A stretch of 64,000 nucleotides of DNA from positions 26,117,097 to 26,181,096 of the forward strand of contig OZ026598.1 in the NCBI GenBank assembly GCA_964020085.1. Direction: 5' to 3'. The translations under genes were made by a program, and so were the position numbers. The DNA is from Micromussa lordhowensis (Eukaryota; Cnidaria; Anthozoa; Scleractinia; Lobophylliidae). Positions 62,573 through 64,000 of the stretch are shown piece by piece. Within the stretch, counting starts at the first letter, position 1, and each line of letters starts with the position of its first letter. A model generated the notes under the pieces. It ran no database searches and had not been told where the DNA came from. It saw only the letters and a list, made by a program, of their open reading frames with translations.

Positions 62573-64000
62573 CTTGGTCCCAGGCAGGTACAAAAGTTGG
62601 ACCGGATCAACTCGGATCGCTGATTTGAATAAGAATAGGACCTATTGTTGCATGCCTCGTTCTTGAATAGGTGCTATTCTTATTCAAATCAGCGATCCAA
62701 GTTGATCCGGTCCGACTTTTGTACCTGCCTCTTGGTCCCCCCTTGGCAAACTCTCAGAAAATGGCCGATTTAGGTGTCCTTGCCAAATTTGTCATAACTC
62801 GGCTATACGGACACTTATGTAGCCAAAGTTTGCAGCAAAATGTTGTCCTATGTTTGCACTTCAAGTGCATACTAATTAGGAGATGATGCCATTTACGCCA
62901 GGGTGTTTTTGAAGCACCTATAGTCGGGCTACTTTTTTGAGCATTTTGCCTTGGTCCCCCGTTGGCAGAATCTCAGGAAATGGCCGATTTAGGTGTCCTT
63001 GCCAAATTTGTCATAACTCGGCTATACGGACACTTATGGAGCCGCAGTTTGAAGCAAAATGTTGTCCTATGTTTGCACTTCAAGTGCATACTAATTAGGA
63101 GATGATGCCATTTGCGCCAGGCTGTTTTAGAAGCCCCTATAGTCGGCCTACTTTTTTGAGCATTTTGCCTTGCTCCACCCTTGGCAAAATCTCACAAAAT
63201 GGCCGATTTAGGTGTCCTTGCCAAATTTGTCATAACTCGGCTATACGGACACCTATGGAGCCGCAGTTTGGAGCAAAATGTTGTCCTATGTTTGCACTTC
63301 AAGTGCATACTAATTAGGAGATGATGCCATTTGCGCTATAGTGTTTTTGAACCCCCTATAGTCGGCCTACTTTTTTGAGCATTTTGCCTTGGTCCCCCCT
63401 TGGAAAAATCTCAGAACATTAGGTGTCCTTGCCAAATTTGTCATAACTCGGCTATACGGACACTTATGGAGCCGCAGTTTGAAGCAAAATGTTGTCCTAT
63501 GTTTGCACTTCAAGTGCATTTTAATTAGGAGATGATGCCATTTGCGCCAGGCTGTTTTTGAAGCCCCTATAGTCGGCCTACTTTTTTGAGCATTTTGCCT
63601 TGGTCCCACCTTGGAAAAATCTCAGAAAATTAGGTGTCCTTGCCAAATTTGTCATAACTCGGCTATACAGACACTTATGGAGCTGCAGTTTGCAGTAAAA
63701 TGTTGTCCTATGTTTGCACTTCAAGTGCATTTTAATTAGGAGATGATGCCATTTGCGCCAGGCTGTTTTAGAAGCCCCTATAGTCGGCCTACTTTTTTGA
63801 GCATTTTGCCTTGGTCCCCCCTTAGCAAAATCTCAGAAAATGGCCGATTTAGGTGTTTTTGCCAAATTTGTCATCACTTGGCTATACGGACACTTATGCA
63901 CTTATGGAGCCGCAGTTTGCAGCAAAATGTTGTCCTATGTTTGCACTTCAAGTGCATACTAATTAGGAGATGATGTCATTTGCGCCAGGGTGTTTTTGAA
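62573..64000 (+). repeat. 1,683-bp tandem duplication carrying a transposon, copy 2 (cut by window end)
   Basis: The first 1,428 bp of a second copy of 60,890-62,572, practically identical to it. Upstream of the element the flanking monomers of the two copies differ (gcgctataagtgc near 60,797 against gcacttcaagtgc near 62,480), which places the left edge of the duplication within or just before the monomer that received the element. The window ends before it can be seen whether a third copy follows. Confidence 0.92.
62582..62730. mobile_element. MITE-like inverted-repeat DNA transposon, 149 bp, copy 2
   Basis: Identical by eye to 60,899-61,047, in the same monomer position and with the same target repeats (62,573-62,581 and 62,731-62,739). 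The identical insertion site and the shared 1,683-bp period show that it was copied by satellite amplification and not by a second transposition. Confidence 0.93.

Larger units (their letters stand above)
1..64000 (+). repeat. Satellite array, ~219-bp monomer, about 290 head-to-tail copies
   Basis: The same sequence recurs every 219 bp from the first base to the last. With the monomer phased to start at gcatactaattaggagatg, starts fall at 1, 220, 439, 659 and so on to 63,954. All copies read in the same direction; I saw no inverted monomer. Constant landmarks in order are gatgatgccatttgcgcc, gaagcccctatagtcgg, the T6 run of tacttttttgagc, gccttggtcccccc, aaatggccgatttagg, gccaaatttgtcataactcg, ggacacttatggagc and gttgtcctatgtttgc. 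Neighbouring monomers differ at a modest number of positions, and shared variants define subtypes. I do not recognise the family by name. The host is probably a eukaryote, possibly a plant. Satellite identity is certain; the chromosomal location (centromeric, pericentromeric or knob) is inference only. Confidence 0.98.

Noticed and set aside
62582..62730. Second independent transposition of the element
   Set aside because: Same target position, same target repeats and a constant 1,683-bp offset through the flanking monomers show that it was copied with the satellite.
1..64000. CRISPR array
   Set aside because: The period is about 219 bp and the whole unit is conserved; there are no short repeats separated by unique spacers.
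1..64000. CENP-B box in the monomer
   Set aside because: The consensus has no TTCG followed at the right spacing by A and CGGG on either strand; occasional attcgg variants do not complete the motif.
1..64000. tRNA, rRNA or telomeric repeats
   Set aside because: No cloverleaf-like or rRNA-like segment and no TTAGGG or TTTAGGG tandem runs; the atttagg in each monomer is a single occurrence within the satellite.

Overview
The whole 64 kb window is satellite DNA. It is one uninterrupted head-to-tail array of a monomer of about 219 bp (about 45% GC by hand count of a consensus), all in the same orientation, with roughly 290 monomers. The only foreign DNA I can find is a 149-bp inverted-repeat transposable element, present twice (60,899-61,047 and 62,582-62,730). 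I see no protein-coding gene, tRNA, rRNA, CRISPR array or bacterial-type regulatory site. The short open frames on both strands are all translations of the same repeat. They persist because 219 is a multiple of three, and most end at the same monomer position (aat-tag or aat-taa).

An array this long, with higher-order duplications, CpG-type variation and a nested non-autonomous DNA transposon, points to eukaryotic heterochromatin (pericentromeric, centromeric or a knob). A plant is my first guess, but nothing in the sequence proves it and I do not recognise the satellite family. No canonical CENP-B box is visible.

Layout: (1) 1-6,292 is a set of blocks (A-B-C-D) that reappears about 30 kb downstream at 30,641-37,450 in a different order (C-A-D), with extra dimers. 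(2) 6,293-10,395 is a 12-monomer unit (2,629 bp) followed by a partial second copy. (3) 10,396-20,340 is a mosaic of monomer subtypes with local one- to eight-monomer duplications. (4) 20,341-27,129 is a tandem pair of 15- and 16-monomer units (3,285 and about 3,504 bp). (5) 27,130-30,640 is a mosaic; its part 28,850-29,985 recurs exactly 40 monomer lengths (8,760 bp) downstream. (6) 37,494-43,190 is a tandem pair of 13-monomer units (2,848 and 2,849 bp) with a 5-monomer sub-period. (7) 42,840-54,432 is three tandem copies of a long higher-order unit with 18, 16 and 19 monomers (3,937, 3,499 and 4,157 bp); the lengths differ by whole-monomer gains and losses. (8) 54,433-60,889 is a mosaic that includes truncated monomers. 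(9) 60,890-64,000 is a nearly perfect 1,683-bp tandem duplication that carries the transposon.

The components work as an evolving repeat array, not as genes. Unequal exchange or replication slippage makes units of 1 to 19 monomers, small indels (an 8-bp gain, an 8-bp loss, 44-bp and 89-bp losses) mark lineages of monomers, and the most recent event copied a transposon-bearing unit. The most notable points are the transposon being turned into part of a satellite higher-order unit, the 18/16/19-monomer triplet, the shuffled 30-kb duplication, and the C-run of the monomer acting as a repeated breakpoint.
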